Of a stretch of 64,000 nucleotides of DNA, positions 29,896 through 39,916 are shown in pieces. The notes beneath the pieces are model-generated. The model did no database searches. It was not told where the DNA came from and was given only the letters and a program-made list of their open reading frames with translations. The translations under genes and the position numbers were made by a program. Numbering within the stretch: position 1 is the stretch's first letter; each line of letters starts with the position of its first letter. The DNA comes from Opitutia bacterium (lineage in GTDB: Bacteria; Verrucomicrobiota; Verrucomicrobiia; Opitutales; UBA953), in NCBI GenBank assembly GCA_947377865.1, contig CANCHK010000002.1, positions 1 to 64,000 of the forward strand, in the 5' to 3' direction.

Positions 29896-30295
29896 GGGTG
29901 CTTTCGATGAAAGCTTCTTTGCTGCGGATGTAGTCGGCTTCGTCGTATTCCGCATCGGCGAAGACCATGAGGACGCTGCCGGGAGAAAAGTCGTGCATCT
30001 CCCGCCAGAGTCCCGGACCGATCAGCAGGCCTTGCGAATTCGAATCCAGGACGACGCTCTCTTCGCGGCGGCCGTCGAAGAGGCTGAGGCGCACGGAGCC
30101 GGCGACGCAGACGCAGAGCTGGCGGAGCTGCTTATGCGCATGGAAGCCGCGGCTCACGCCGGGCGCGGTGCCGTGGATCCAATAGACGCGGCGGACCGGG
30201 AAAGGGAGGGCTCCGCCGAGCTCGACGACCGAAAGGCCGCCGCGCGCGTCGCCGCGCTGCGGGATATCGACCAGCTGGATGAGAGGTGGTGTCAT
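29885..30295 (-). CDS. dTDP-4-oxo-6-deoxyglucose 3,4-ketoisomerase-like (FdtA/QdtA, WxcM-like cupin)
   Basis: DIPQRGDARGGLSVVELGGALPFPVRRVYWIHGTAPGVSRGFHAHKQLRQLCVCVAGSVRLSLFDG; LLIGPGLWREMHDFSPGSVLMVFADAEYDEADYI. Confidence 0.9.
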   Translation of the reverse strand: MTPPLIQLVDIPQRGDARGGLSVVELGGALPFPVRRVYWIHGTAPGVSRGFHAHKQLRQLCVCVAGSVRLSLFDGRREESVVLDSNSQGLLIGPGLWREMHDFSPGSVLMVFADAEYDEADYIRSKEAFIESTHAG

Positions 30296-30702
30296 GAATT
30301 AATGGAGGCAGACTGAAAAACCCAGCGGCTATCCAGCCAGTACTTCAAGCCATAACCAAAACAAAGCCCTAATGCTCCGCCGATATAGCGACCGGTTTCT
30401 CCAGAAAAATAGTGGTAGCCAACCCATTCCGCACCCCAAAAGACGGCCGTAGTGAAAAGCCCGAACGCAGCGTAGAGGACGAAACGTCGGGCATCCTTCG
30501 CCGCTCCAGCCCCTCGGGCCCCGAAGATATAGTTCCGATCCAGTACATACTTGAAAAGCAGCCCGCCGCCAGTGCCGAGGAATAAGGCAGGCCAATAGCC
30601 CAGCCCAAGGCCGCGAGCAGCGACAAGCTGCAGGCCTAGATTGACGATGATCGCCAGCCCGCAGAATGACGCGTAGAGAAGAGCAAGGGCTCCGCCGTTC
30701 AT
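30292..30702 (-). CDS. GtrA family membrane protein
   Basis: Four hydrophobic segments; FLGTGGGLLFKYVLDRNYIFGA and C-terminal GYGLKYWLDSRWVF. Confidence 0.8.
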   Translation of the reverse strand: MNGGALALLYASFCGLAIIVNLGLQLVAARGLGLGYWPALFLGTGGGLLFKYVLDRNYIFGARGAGAAKDARRFVLYAAFGLFTTAVFWGAEWVGYHYFSGETGRYIGGALGLCFGYGLKYWLDSRWVFQSASINS

Positions 30703-31433
30703 AGCCTAAGCCGTTTGAAGATGAACTCGGGAATACTACGGATGATCGCCATGATCGGCGACCAGAACCAGCGGGTGTAGACCACGTCAGCCGATCCCTC
30801 GATGGCCCGACGAATGTCGTCAGCGACCTGTGCGGGCTCGGCCAAGAGAGGTGAGCGGGGGTTCACCTTGCCCTCAGTCAGCCGGGTACGGACGAAGCCG
30901 GGCTTGATAGTGATGACACGCAGGCCGAGAGGGTGGAGGCGATTCCGCAAGCCTGAGAGGTACGCATCTAAGGCGGCTTTGGAAGCTCCATAGGGATAAT
31001 TTGACTGGCGGCCACGATCACCTGCGACCGAAGAAACGGCAGCGAGGACAGGCTTGCTACCGGCATGCGCGGACTGATCCGCGACCGCCTCGAAAAGTTC
31101 GGCAATGGCAGCGCAATTCACCTGCAGCATGGCGACGAATTCGTCACGTCCGCCCATGATCCCGTGGAAGGCCACGATGGCGGCGACGGGCTGGCTGGCG
31201 AATGAACCAACTAGCCTGCACCCTTCGCCCGGGAGCGAGGCATCATAACGCTCTACGGCGACCTTAACCCCGTACCGTATCCGCAGGTCAGCAGCGATCA
31301 GCTCAAGCTCCTCGAGATTGCGCCCCGCCAGTAGCAAGGCCTTGCCGGCGACAGCGCAGTCGACCGCATAGGCGCGCGCGATGGGCGAAGTCGCTCCGAC
31401 GATGACGTGAAGAGGCTTGGCAGATTCAATCAT
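30699..31433 (-). CDS. SDR oxidoreductase, DprE2-like
   Basis: LHVIVGATSPIARAYAVDCAVAGKALLLAGRNLEEL; SSVAGDRGRQSNYPYGASKAALDAYLSGLRNRLHPLGLRVITIKPGFVRT; adjacent to DprE1-like gene. Confidence 0.85.
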   Translation of the reverse strand: MIESAKPLHVIVGATSPIARAYAVDCAVAGKALLLAGRNLEELELIAADLRIRYGVKVAVERYDASLPGEGCRLVGSFASQPVAAIVAFHGIMGGRDEFVAMLQVNCAAIAELFEAVADQSAHAGSKPVLAAVSSVAGDRGRQSNYPYGASKAALDAYLSGLRNRLHPLGLRVITIKPGFVRTRLTEGKVNPRSPLLAEPAQVADDIRRAIEGSADVVYTRWFWSPIMAIIRSIPEFIFKRLRL

Positions 31434-32781
31434 GGAGTTTGAGGCGGGTCGAAAGGAGGGACCGTACGGCGCCCGAAGGATCCAATGCACGCTGGACACG
31501 GCGGAACTCCTCCAAGCGGGGGTACATGGCTGGCACCAAGGCGGGACTCACGAAGGCGTCTTTCGCGAAGTAGACCTTGCCGCGATAAGCTGCCAGGATT
31601 CCATCCAGCTCTGCCATCAACGGCGCCAGCGTCTTTGAGGGTCCGGGCAGGTCGAGGGCCAAGGTGTAGCCGAGATCCAGGAAGGAAAGCGGGAAGTCGT
31701 TGGCCGGGCCGGAGCGCTTCAGCACTGCTAGGAAAGACGCCTGCCGAGAGCGGCCGATCGCGGCCAGGCAGGCATGCAGGCCATCGCGGGCGGTTGCATC
31801 CGGGAAGTACGCTTGGAACTGGGAAAACCCGCGGCGCCCATAAATACGGTTCCAGTCCCTGATGGTATCGAGCGGGAAGAAGAATTTCTCGAAGTCGACG
31901 AGCTTCTCATCGTCCTTAGCCAGGCCATAGTAGCAGGCGTTGAACACGCCGACGGTCAGCGGGCCCAAGGCGTATTCGGGCAGGTCGAAGGGAACGGTCA
32001 GCTTAGCCTTGGGCGGCAGGCGATGGGGGGTAACAGCGTCCTTAGGTGGCAGCTCCTCCGGGGTCGCCTCGTTCCCAAGCATGACCACGCCCCTGCCGAG
32101 CCGGTCGCCGACCGCGACGCAATCCATCCAAGCTACGGTGTGCCGATAGGACCCGTCGTTGGTGGCAAGAAGCTCAAGGGTGTGATCCAGATCGCGGCCG
32201 CGGATAGTACGCACCTTGCACCAAGCGCTCGGCACCCGTCGGAGCCGGATTGCGACGCGCTCGATGTGGCCGGTCAGCCCCATACCGCCGATGGTCGCAC
32301 GAAATACGGGGGCCTCCTGCCCTTCCGAACAACGGAGCAAACCGCCCCTCGGTAGCAGAAGTTCTAACCAGACGACATGGACTCCAAAAGTCCCGTCAAC
32401 ATGATGATTCTTCCCATGAATATCGGCAGCGACCGCGCCGCCAAGGGTAACGAACTTAGTGCCCGGTACGACGGGGAGAAACCAGCCACGGGGAAGAAAG
32501 ACCTCGATGATCTCGGCGAGGCTCACGCCCGATTCGGCGACGAGAATTCCGCTCGCCTCATCGAATGACACCATCTTGGCCATGCCTAGGCTACTGAGCG
32601 CGAACCCATCGCCACTGGGAAGAGCGGCGTCCCCATAGGAGCGCCCGAGGCCGCGGCTGATGCGGCGACCAGTGACGGCCCAAGCCGTGGCTAGATCGGC
32701 CCTCGTCGTCGGCCTCGCCTGAGACGCAAACACACAGGGCAACCGCCCCCAGCCGGCTAGCGGTTCATCTTTCATAGCCAT
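31426..32781 (-). CDS. FAD-binding oxidoreductase, DprE1-like
   Basis: GRRISRGLGRSYGDAALPSGDGFALSSLGMAKMVSFDEASGILVAESGVSLAEIIEVFLPRGWFLPVVPGTKFVTLGGAVAADIHGKNHHVDGTFG. Confidence 0.9.
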   Translation of the reverse strand: MAMKDEPLAGWGRLPCVFASQARPTTRADLATAWAVTGRRISRGLGRSYGDAALPSGDGFALSSLGMAKMVSFDEASGILVAESGVSLAEIIEVFLPRGWFLPVVPGTKFVTLGGAVAADIHGKNHHVDGTFGVHVVWLELLLPRGGLLRCSEGQEAPVFRATIGGMGLTGHIERVAIRLRRVPSAWCKVRTIRGRDLDHTLELLATNDGSYRHTVAWMDCVAVGDRLGRGVVMLGNEATPEELPPKDAVTPHRLPPKAKLTVPFDLPEYALGPLTVGVFNACYYGLAKDDEKLVDFEKFFFPLDTIRDWNRIYGRRGFSQFQAYFPDATARDGLHACLAAIGRSRQASFLAVLKRSGPANDFPLSFLDLGYTLALDLPGPSKTLAPLMAELDGILAAYRGKVYFAKDAFVSPALVPAMYPRLEEFRRVQRALDPSGAVRSLLSTRLKLHD

Positions 32782-34244
32782 GACGCAGCCATGACGCCTA
32801 GGATGCAAAGCGCGATAAGCAGATAGGAGGCCTTATCGCGTAAGGCATGCAGGACGGGGTCCGAGTGTAGTTCACCACGCCACGCTTGCAGCCAGAGGCG
32901 TGTCAGGCCGAACAAAACGAGCGGCGCGACGCCCATGACCGCCATGGGCTGGGCATAAAGCGAGGCGGCGGAGGGTGCCGCCGCATAGAGACAGACGACC
33001 AAGGTGGCGGCGAAGCCCGCCCCTACTCCGAGCATCGCCATCAAGTAATGATCAGCCCGCCGATAGCCTCGGCCTAGGACACTGCCTTGGTGTTCTTCCG
33101 GCAAGGCAAGCAGCTCTGAAAACCGCTTGAGGCAGGCAAGACCTAGGAACAGGAAAAGCAGAAACGCGACCATCCAAGCCGAGAGCCCGGCCGGGATGAC
33201 CAACGCGCCCGCATAGGCGCGGAAGGTGTAAAACCCAGCGAGGAGGAACACGTCGAGCAACGGGACTCTTTTACCATGCAAGGAGTAGTAAGAGGTCGCG
33301 ACCCAATAGCCGGCAATCATCATCAGGCCGGGCCAGCCAGCACCGACGAAGGCGAGCGCAAGCGCGAGCAAGGGCAAGACGCACGCAATGCCCACGCCGA
33401 GCGGGATTGTCACCGCCCCTGAAGCTAGCGGACGGCGGCGCTTCGAGACATGCCCGCGGTCGCTCTCAAGGTCGAGTAGGTCATTCGCGGCATAGACGCC
33501 GGATGCGCAGAGCGAGAAGGCAGCGAAGAGTAGGACGTCAGCCTGGAGGACGGCCGGCTCGAGCAAGCGATGCGCGGCGGCGGCAGGCAAGAAGACCAGG
33601 ATATTCTTGGCCCACTGGTGAGGACGCAGCGACCGAAAGACGGCGGCAACGGTGTTGACCGAGTCAGCGAAACGAGCTTCCACTTTCGCGGAACCGATGG
33701 TTTGCTCGTAACGCAGGCCAGGGCCCACAAGGACCACGGAGGACGCCGCAGCCCAGATCGGCAGGTCTACGCTGCCGTCGCCCGCGTAGGCGAAATGCCC
33801 CCCCCCAGCATGCGCCTCAATGGCCTTCAGTTTATTTATACCCGTCAGATTAACGCGACCATCGCTGGCCAATACTTCGTCGAAGATACCCAGATGGTTC
33901 GCCACCGCCGAGGCGATGGTGCGGTCCGCCCCGGTGGCCAGAATCAGTCGGCGGCCCGAGATCCGCTGCGCGCGCAGCCATTCCAGGAAATCGTGCCGAT
34001 AGGGAAGCGCTTCGGCCAGCAAGCTGGCCTGCGCGGCGACAGCTCGCTTAAAGACGGCTTTGCCAGAGAAAAGGGCCCGCAGAACGGCGGGCCATGACGA
34101 CGGGCAAGCGACCAGCTTGAGGCACGCCTCATGCAAGGAGTCGCCGCGCAACAGTGTGCCGTCTAGGTCGACATAGAGATGTCTCTCGAACGCTACTGCA
34201 TCTCTCTTTTCTTGTGGATTTAACATATTTAAAACAATTGGCAT
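32772..34244 (-). CDS. UbiA prenyltransferase fused to N-terminal HAD phosphatase (DPPR synthase-like)
   Basis: HLYVDLDGTLLRGDSLHEACL (HAD); RPHQWAKNILVFLPAAA...GVYAANDLLDLESDRGHVSKRRRPLASGAV (UbiA). Confidence 0.88.
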   Translation of the reverse strand: MPIVLNMLNPQEKRDAVAFERHLYVDLDGTLLRGDSLHEACLKLVACPSSWPAVLRALFSGKAVFKRAVAAQASLLAEALPYRHDFLEWLRAQRISGRRLILATGADRTIASAVANHLGIFDEVLASDGRVNLTGINKLKAIEAHAGGGHFAYAGDGSVDLPIWAAASSVVLVGPGLRYEQTIGSAKVEARFADSVNTVAAVFRSLRPHQWAKNILVFLPAAAAHRLLEPAVLQADVLLFAAFSLCASGVYAANDLLDLESDRGHVSKRRRPLASGAVTIPLGVGIACVLPLLALALAFVGAGWPGLMMIAGYWVATSYYSLHGKRVPLLDVFLLAGFYTFRAYAGALVIPAGLSAWMVAFLLFLFLGLACLKRFSELLALPEEHQGSVLGRGYRRADHYLMAMLGVGAGFAATLVVCLYAAAPSAASLYAQPMAVMGVAPLVLFGLTRLWLQAWRGELHSDPVLHALRDKASYLLIALCILGVMAASWL

Positions 34245-34254
34245 GCCTTGACCG

Positions 34255-35475
34255 TCATCTCAGCTGGAAGACCTTCCCCCAGCTATTCCTGTCCAATAAT
34301 ATATCGACCGCTGGGCGGGCAGGGCCGGCAATCACGAACCAGCATACAAACCAAAAGGCAGCGAAACAGGCGACCACCCCCGGATGAGCATAATCTGGAG
34401 TTATGGAAAAAAGGCCCACGATATCATTATCAGGCAAGATGGTGGCTGGCTGGGGAATCTGCTCGTTGAAACGATTCGCAACCAGGCCAGCCAATACAGC
34501 GAGAGAAATGGTTGATGTATCCGTGCCGCTCACCCAGTCAGCCACCAGTAATACATAGAGCGGAAAGCCGATGAAGAAAATCCTTGTCGTGTCACTGCCT
34601 CCCAAAAGCGCCATCACCAAACATAGCAGCAGGAAGACGCGGGGAATAGCGCCAGAAGCACCAGCCTCAGCAGGCATCCCAGGACGATTCCGCAACTTGC
34701 AAAGTAAAAAAGGCCCCAAGGTCATACTGACACATGCCGCAGCCCTGAGCAATTCAACTGGCCTTAACACCTTATGCTTTATCGACACAAAAATAGTCTG
34801 TAACTGACCATAGTCAGTTCCCGGCAATTGTAGAAGCAATCCAACCAAAGTTCCCGCTAAGGCGACAGCACAGACTGTGATTCCAGTCACGAACAGACGC
34901 CTATCTGAAAGGCAAATGGCAGCCCCCAGTGCCAATGCGAAATATAATCCAGACTCCCTGATTGGGATCGAGGCTACAAAGGTGAAGCCTGCAGCTAGGT
35001 ACCATTTTCGTGTTATGAACAACGTAGCCAAAGAGTAGAACATTATGGCCGGCGGGTCTACGTTGTAGGGATAGAAATTTGTATACCTAAGCGGACTATA
35101 CACATAACATACCATGGGTACCAAGCATGCAAAAGTTACGCCCGGCGTGAATTTTGTGCGCAAGGCTAAGTAAGTAAACACCAGGGCGATTAACCCGCAT
35201 GACAGATTTATCGCGCGAAAAGCAAACTGCGCCTCCATCGGCAACTTCGAAGCCAACCAAGGTACTCCCACCCTCTTATTAAATGGCGCCTCATAAACCT
35301 GCTGTGAATTGTCCCCCTTGAAATGGAGGTACATTGAATGGTATGCGACTCCATCCCACCCTTTGCCGCCGGCAACCTCTACCTGAGGTTGCTTGTAATA
35401 ATAACAAGCTGCGATAAAAAGAAGGGCTCCAAGTACGACGCTAGTTTTAATTGCCGAGTACATGAAATATTTCAA
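34255..35475 (-). CDS. Polytopic membrane protein, candidate GT-C glycosyltransferase
   Basis: Many TM segments; [18 protein letters not shown] followed by [16 protein letters not shown] after TM1 resembles GT-C layout; visibly lower GC than neighbours. Confidence 0.55.
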   Translation of the reverse strand: MKYFMYSAIKTSVVLGALLFIAACYYYKQPQVEVAGGKGWDGVAYHSMYLHFKGDNSQQVYEAPFNKRVGVPWLASKLPMEAQFAFRAINLSCGLIALVFTYLALRTKFTPGVTFACLVPMVCYVYSPLRYTNFYPYNVDPPAIMFYSLATLFITRKWYLAAGFTFVASIPIRESGLYFALALGAAICLSDRRLFVTGITVCAVALAGTLVGLLLQLPGTDYGQLQTIFVSIKHKVLRPVELLRAAACVSMTLGPFLLCKLRNRPGMPAEAGASGAIPRVFLLLCLVMALLGGSDTTRIFFIGFPLYVLLVADWVSGTDTSTISLAVLAGLVANRFNEQIPQPATILPDNDIVGLFSITPDYAHPGVVACFAAFWFVCWFVIAGPARPAVDILLDRNSWGKVFQLR

Positions 35476-36335
35476 GACTGTAGCAAGGCCTTGAGATACT
35501 CACCGTAGCCGGACTTCGCGATGGGTTCGGCGAGCTTGAGCAGCTGGGCGTCATCGATGTAGCCGCGGCGCCAGGCGATCTCTTCGATGCAGCCGATCTT
35601 GAACCCTTGGCGGGCCTCGACGATCTGCACGAACTGCGAGGCCTGCAGGAGCGAGTCGAAGGTGCCGGTGTCGAGCCAGGCGGTGCCGCGCGGCAGGACC
35701 TTCACGCCGAGCTTGCCCTGGCGGAGATACTCGCGGTTGACGTCGGTGATCTCATATTCGCCACGCGCCGAGGGCTTGAGCGCCTTGGCGATGCCGACGA
35801 CGGAGTTGTCGTAGAAATAGAGGCCGGGGACGGCGAAGCTCGACTTGGGCGCCTTGGGCTTCTCCTCGATGGAGACGGCCTTGCCGGCCGCATCGAACTC
35901 GACCACGCCGAAGCGCTCGGGGTCTTTGACGTGATAGGCGAAGACGATGCCGCCCTGCGGGGCCTTACACGACTTGAGCTGATCGCCGAAACCAGCGGAA
36001 TAGAAGATGTTGTCGCCGAGGACGAGGCAGACGTCATCGGACCCGATGAACTTCTCCCCGAGGACGAAAGCCTGGGCGAGGCCGTTGGGGACGGCCTGTT
36101 CGACGTAGTCGAACTTACAGCCAATGCGGGACCCGTCGCCCAATACTTCCCGGAATTTGGGCAGGTCGTGCGGGGTCGAGATGATCAGCACTTCCCGGAT
36201 GCCCGCGAGCAGCAGGACCGAGAGCGGGTAGTAGATCATCGGCTTATCGTATACGGGCAGGAGCTGCTTGCTCATGACCTGGGTCAAGGGATGAAGCCGG
36301 GTGCCGGAACCGCCGGCGAGGATGATGCCTTTCAT
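35472..36335 (-). CDS. rmlA: Glucose-1-phosphate thymidylyltransferase
   Basis: [55 protein letters not shown]. Confidence 0.97.
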   Translation of the reverse strand: MKGIILAGGSGTRLHPLTQVMSKQLLPVYDKPMIYYPLSVLLLAGIREVLIISTPHDLPKFREVLGDGSRIGCKFDYVEQAVPNGLAQAFVLGEKFIGSDDVCLVLGDNIFYSAGFGDQLKSCKAPQGGIVFAYHVKDPERFGVVEFDAAGKAVSIEEKPKAPKSSFAVPGLYFYDNSVVGIAKALKPSARGEYEITDVNREYLRQGKLGVKVLPRGTAWLDTGTFDSLLQASQFVQIVEARQGFKIGCIEEIAWRRGYIDDAQLLKLAEPIAKSGYGEYLKALLQS

Positions 36336-37381
36336 GTTTTTGGGGTGGGGGAAGTTGGTCTGGCCGAGCTAAAATGCCTGACTTTCTGCCTGATAGGCAG
36401 GCTAAATTTGATGCCGGAGATCACGACATGGCGCCAAGCCCTCCAAGTGAGCGAGTGGCTACGGAGGAATCGCCCGGCCGCCGCCAGCCACGGCACCCAC
36501 TTCGCCGTGGGCGATATCGTCAGGAAGCCTAGCCGCAAGGCAGCCTCATACTTCCTGATCTTAGCCAACTCGGACTCTAAGCGGTCGGCCGTGAGCAGGC
36601 CTTGGTCGTAGGCTTGCCGGGAGTCCTTTCGGAATTGCTCACAGTACTCAGCGCGGCCTTGGTAGAATTTCGCCACCGTCGCCAACGTCGTGGCCGGCGC
36701 GTCCACCTCCGACCAGGCTCCCATGGAGAGATTGCGCCCATGCCATCGCCACTTGACCAAGTTCTTGGGCGTATAAGCAAGCGAACCGAGGAGAAAGCCT
36801 CGGTAGATAAAGACTTCGTCTTCGGCCTTGGCCGCATCGATAGGACTGAAAGCCGTGGAGAGAACCCGGCGGTAGGAACCACAAGCGCCCAAGGTCGGGG
36901 CGCCGTGCCAGAAGTCCAAGCCGAAAGAGTAAGCCGACGCACGGTGAATCGAATCGACCCGCCGCTGGGGCTCCCATTCCGCGACGAGTTCATCCCCAGA
37001 TTCATTAATGATGCTGACCTGACTCATCACCACCATCACGTCGGGGTTGTCCTCAAAGATCCGGGAGGTGACGGCCAGTCGGTCGGACGAAGAGATGTCA
37101 TCTCCGGCCATGACGACCAGGACTTCTCCTCTGGCGGCCGCGATCGCACGGTTCCAGTTACGCACCAAGCCCATGTTGGGCTCTTTAGGTAAGAACCTGA
37201 CCAAGTGGCGTCGCGCGTGCGCGTCCACCAGCCGGGAGATGATTTCCGACGTCGCATCGGTTGAGCCGTCGTCACCAATAATGATTTCGTAATCTTCAAA
37301 ATCTTGCTCTAAAGCGGCCCGCAATGCCTCCGAGACAAATTTTTCTTGGTTGTACGTCAGAAAGATAATCGAAGCCTTCAT
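36332..37381 (-). CDS. Glycosyltransferase family 2
   Basis: [48 protein letters not shown]. Confidence 0.93.
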   Translation of the reverse strand: MKASIIFLTYNQEKFVSEALRAALEQDFEDYEIIIGDDGSTDATSEIISRLVDAHARRHLVRFLPKEPNMGLVRNWNRAIAAARGEVLVVMAGDDISSSDRLAVTSRIFEDNPDVMVVMSQVSIINESGDELVAEWEPQRRVDSIHRASAYSFGLDFWHGAPTLGACGSYRRVLSTAFSPIDAAKAEDEVFIYRGFLLGSLAYTPKNLVKWRWHGRNLSMGAWSEVDAPATTLATVAKFYQGRAEYCEQFRKDSRQAYDQGLLTADRLESELAKIRKYEAALRLGFLTISPTAKWVPWLAAAGRFLRSHSLTWRAWRHVVISGIKFSLPIRQKVRHFSSARPTSPTPKT

Positions 37382-37457
37382 CTTGGCGGTGAGTACGGTT
37401 TTTGGCTGGGGGATAATGACAAAGCAGGTGGTCTTGATGGACGGGGAAATCGCCAGC

Positions 37458-38486
37458 CTAGGTCGTCGGACGGGAATATTTGAGCCTCACCTTCACCGGA
37501 GCAAAACGCTTGATTGCCGAACGTAAGACGTATCCGAAAATCCTCTTCTCGCAGCGGGTTTGCTTCAAGAGCCGGCATGCGATAGTCAGCCAACTGAAGG
37601 GGTTGATGCCGGGCGCTAGGGTATGGTATCCGAGATCGTACGTGAGCGTCAGTTCGACGAGTTTTCTGCTCTCCAGTTCATAAGCAGGCTTGGTCAGGCG
37701 TCCGTTCGCGTTGGCCACCTGCAGGTCTTTTTCATGCTGAACGCAGGCGTCTTTCCGGCCGACATAGGACATGGCTCTCCTACGGAGGACTTCGGCCGGA
37801 GAAGATTCGTCCAGCAGCTTCCCCATGGAGAGGTTTAAGCCGTGCCAGCGCCAGCTGACCAGGTTTGCTGGCGTGTAGGCGACCGAACCGATCAGCAAGG
37901 CCCGGTAGACATACGGGTCATCTTCCGAGTGCGCATGCAGGATGGGTCCGAATTCATCCAACAGCTGGCGGCGATAGGCGCCGCAGGCGCCGAGGACGGG
38001 CGTGCCGGCCCAGAAATCGAGGGCATTCGATGATGCGGTGCGCCGAAAACAGGTGTATTCCGGTGCGCGTTTTTCCCGGTTCTGATGGATGACGGCTCCC
38101 GCTGCGTCGATCACGCTCACCTGAGTGAATGCCGCCATCACGCTCCCGTCATGGGCGAAGATTTCCGCCATCGCTGCGGTCCGGCCGGGGGCGGAAACAT
38201 CATCGCCGGCCATGGTGACGAAAAAATCTCCGGACGCGGCCCGCGTCGCCCGGTTCCAATTTTTGACCACTCCCATGTTAGGCTCCGGTGGAAGGATTCT
38301 CACTGCCGTACGCCACGGATGCTCAGCCAAGACCACCTCGATAATCGCCAAAGTGCGGTCGGTTGAGGCATCGTCCGCGATGATGATTTCGAGATCAGGA
38401 TAATCTTGGGCCAAGGCTGACCGCAACGCTTCCTCGACGTATTTTTCCTGATTGTAAGTCAGGAAGATAATTGAGGCCTTAAGCAT
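37458..38486 (-). CDS. Glycosyltransferase family 2 (tandem paralogue)
   Basis: [49 protein letters not shown]; same domain order and ALDFWAGTPVLGACGAYRR as neighbour. Confidence 0.93.
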   Translation of the reverse strand: MLKASIIFLTYNQEKYVEEALRSALAQDYPDLEIIIADDASTDRTLAIIEVVLAEHPWRTAVRILPPEPNMGVVKNWNRATRAASGDFFVTMAGDDVSAPGRTAAMAEIFAHDGSVMAAFTQVSVIDAAGAVIHQNREKRAPEYTCFRRTASSNALDFWAGTPVLGACGAYRRQLLDEFGPILHAHSEDDPYVYRALLIGSVAYTPANLVSWRWHGLNLSMGKLLDESSPAEVLRRRAMSYVGRKDACVQHEKDLQVANANGRLTKPAYELESRKLVELTLTYDLGYHTLAPGINPFSWLTIACRLLKQTRCEKRIFGYVLRSAIKRFAPVKVRLKYSRPTT

Positions 38487-39894
38487 GGTGCTCCTTCCGC
38501 GTGGTCTGCAGGGTGATGACGGCCGAGCCGAGGGCGACGGCTCCGAAGGTCAGGCCGGAAACCCACAGGCTCCCTCCCCGCGTCGCGACAAATTGGGCGA
38601 CGCCCATGGCCACGATGGCCATGCCCGACCAGAGCAGGCTGTTGGCGGAAATAGTCCGACCGACTTTATGATAAACGAAGGCCATCATCATGATCCCATA
38701 CAACAAGGCGCCGACGAGGAAAGCGAGCCCTGCCCCGGTCAACCCGAGCCAGGGCAACCAGAGAAAGGTGAGCGCCATGACGCCGATGGCCGCAACGCTT
38801 TCGAGCCAGAACATCTCTTTGGGCGTTGCCCGGGCCGCGAGCCAGAACCCCAGCGGCCAGCTCACGAGCCGGCAGGCCACGCCCCAGACCATCAAGCGCA
38901 GCAAGTCGAGCGCCTGGTGGAAGGCGGCGGAATAAAACAGGCTGAGCAAAGCCTCGCCGAACAGCACCAGGCCGACGAAGCACGGGGTGGCCAGGATGAC
39001 GCCGGCCTTGATCTGCCGGTCCGTGATGTCCAACGCTTCATCCTCGTTCTGGGCGGCCGAGACGCGTGGGTAGAAATCCGTCCCCATGGCCGCGAAGATG
39101 AATCCCGGGATCGTGCCAGCGATCGAAAACGCCGCTTGGTAATAACCGGCGTGGGCGATGCCCAGTTCCTGGACGACGGCCACGCGGGTGAAGTAGACGG
39201 ACAGCTGGAAGACGACGGTCGTCCCGATCACGGCGATACCCATCTTGATCAATGGACCGGCGTTATGGAGGCTGCCGAAAATCTCGCGCAGCCCGGGGAG
39301 CCTTGGCTTGAGGTATCTTCCCAGAACATAGAGCTGGGCCGCTGACGCGATCAGCAGGGCGGCGACCATGCCCCAGAGTCCGCCGAACCAGATCAAGGGA
39401 GCGCCGAGCGCGAAGGCGCCCAGGGCCGACCACGCCTGGGCTTTGGCAACGGCCTTGATCTGACCCCGGGCTTGGAGCAAGGCATTGAGCCCCATCGAGA
39501 CGATGGCCAACGGTGCGGCGACGCTGGCGACCATCACGATCGGCAGGTCCACAAGGTCTCCGAAGGTGAAGTAACAGACCGGCACCGCCGCCACCAGGGC
39601 GACGGCCATGCCGATGATCGCGAGCCTCAAGGTGAACTTTAACACCGTGCCTTCGCGGCCATCGCGTTCTTCACCGTCCTGTCCCGACACGTGTTTCACG
39701 GCCGAAGTGCCGACGCCAAATCCGAGGATCTGCGTCAGGGTATTGATGAGCTGCGTGAGCATCCCCATCATGCCGACGCCCGCAGGGCCGAGCACCATGG
39801 CGACGAGCTTGCCGCGCAGTAAGCCTGTCACCATGGCCACGGCTGAGGCTCCGCCCATCAGGATACTCGAGCGGAGGATGCGGGCGAAAGCCAT
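38479..39894 (-). CDS. Wzx-type polysaccharide flippase
   Basis: MATE-like 12+ TM protein; GLLRGKLVAMVLGPAGVGMMGMLTQLINTLTQILGFGVGTSAVK. Confidence 0.88.
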   Translation of the reverse strand: MAFARILRSSILMGGASAVAMVTGLLRGKLVAMVLGPAGVGMMGMLTQLINTLTQILGFGVGTSAVKHVSGQDGEERDGREGTVLKFTLRLAIIGMAVALVAAVPVCYFTFGDLVDLPIVMVASVAAPLAIVSMGLNALLQARGQIKAVAKAQAWSALGAFALGAPLIWFGGLWGMVAALLIASAAQLYVLGRYLKPRLPGLREIFGSLHNAGPLIKMGIAVIGTTVVFQLSVYFTRVAVVQELGIAHAGYYQAAFSIAGTIPGFIFAAMGTDFYPRVSAAQNEDEALDITDRQIKAGVILATPCFVGLVLFGEALLSLFYSAAFHQALDLLRLMVWGVACRLVSWPLGFWLAARATPKEMFWLESVAAIGVMALTFLWLPWLGLTGAGLAFLVGALLYGIMMMAFVYHKVGRTISANSLLWSGMAIVAMGVAQFVATRGGSLWVSGLTFGAVALGSAVITLQTTRKEHHA

Positions 39895-39916
39895 GGTTCA
39901 GACGGGCGGCTGAAAA

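Noticed and set aside
35607-36611. 334-aa + strand ORF opposite rmlA
   Set aside because: Spans rmlA and part of a GT2 gene in antisense; no domain signal.
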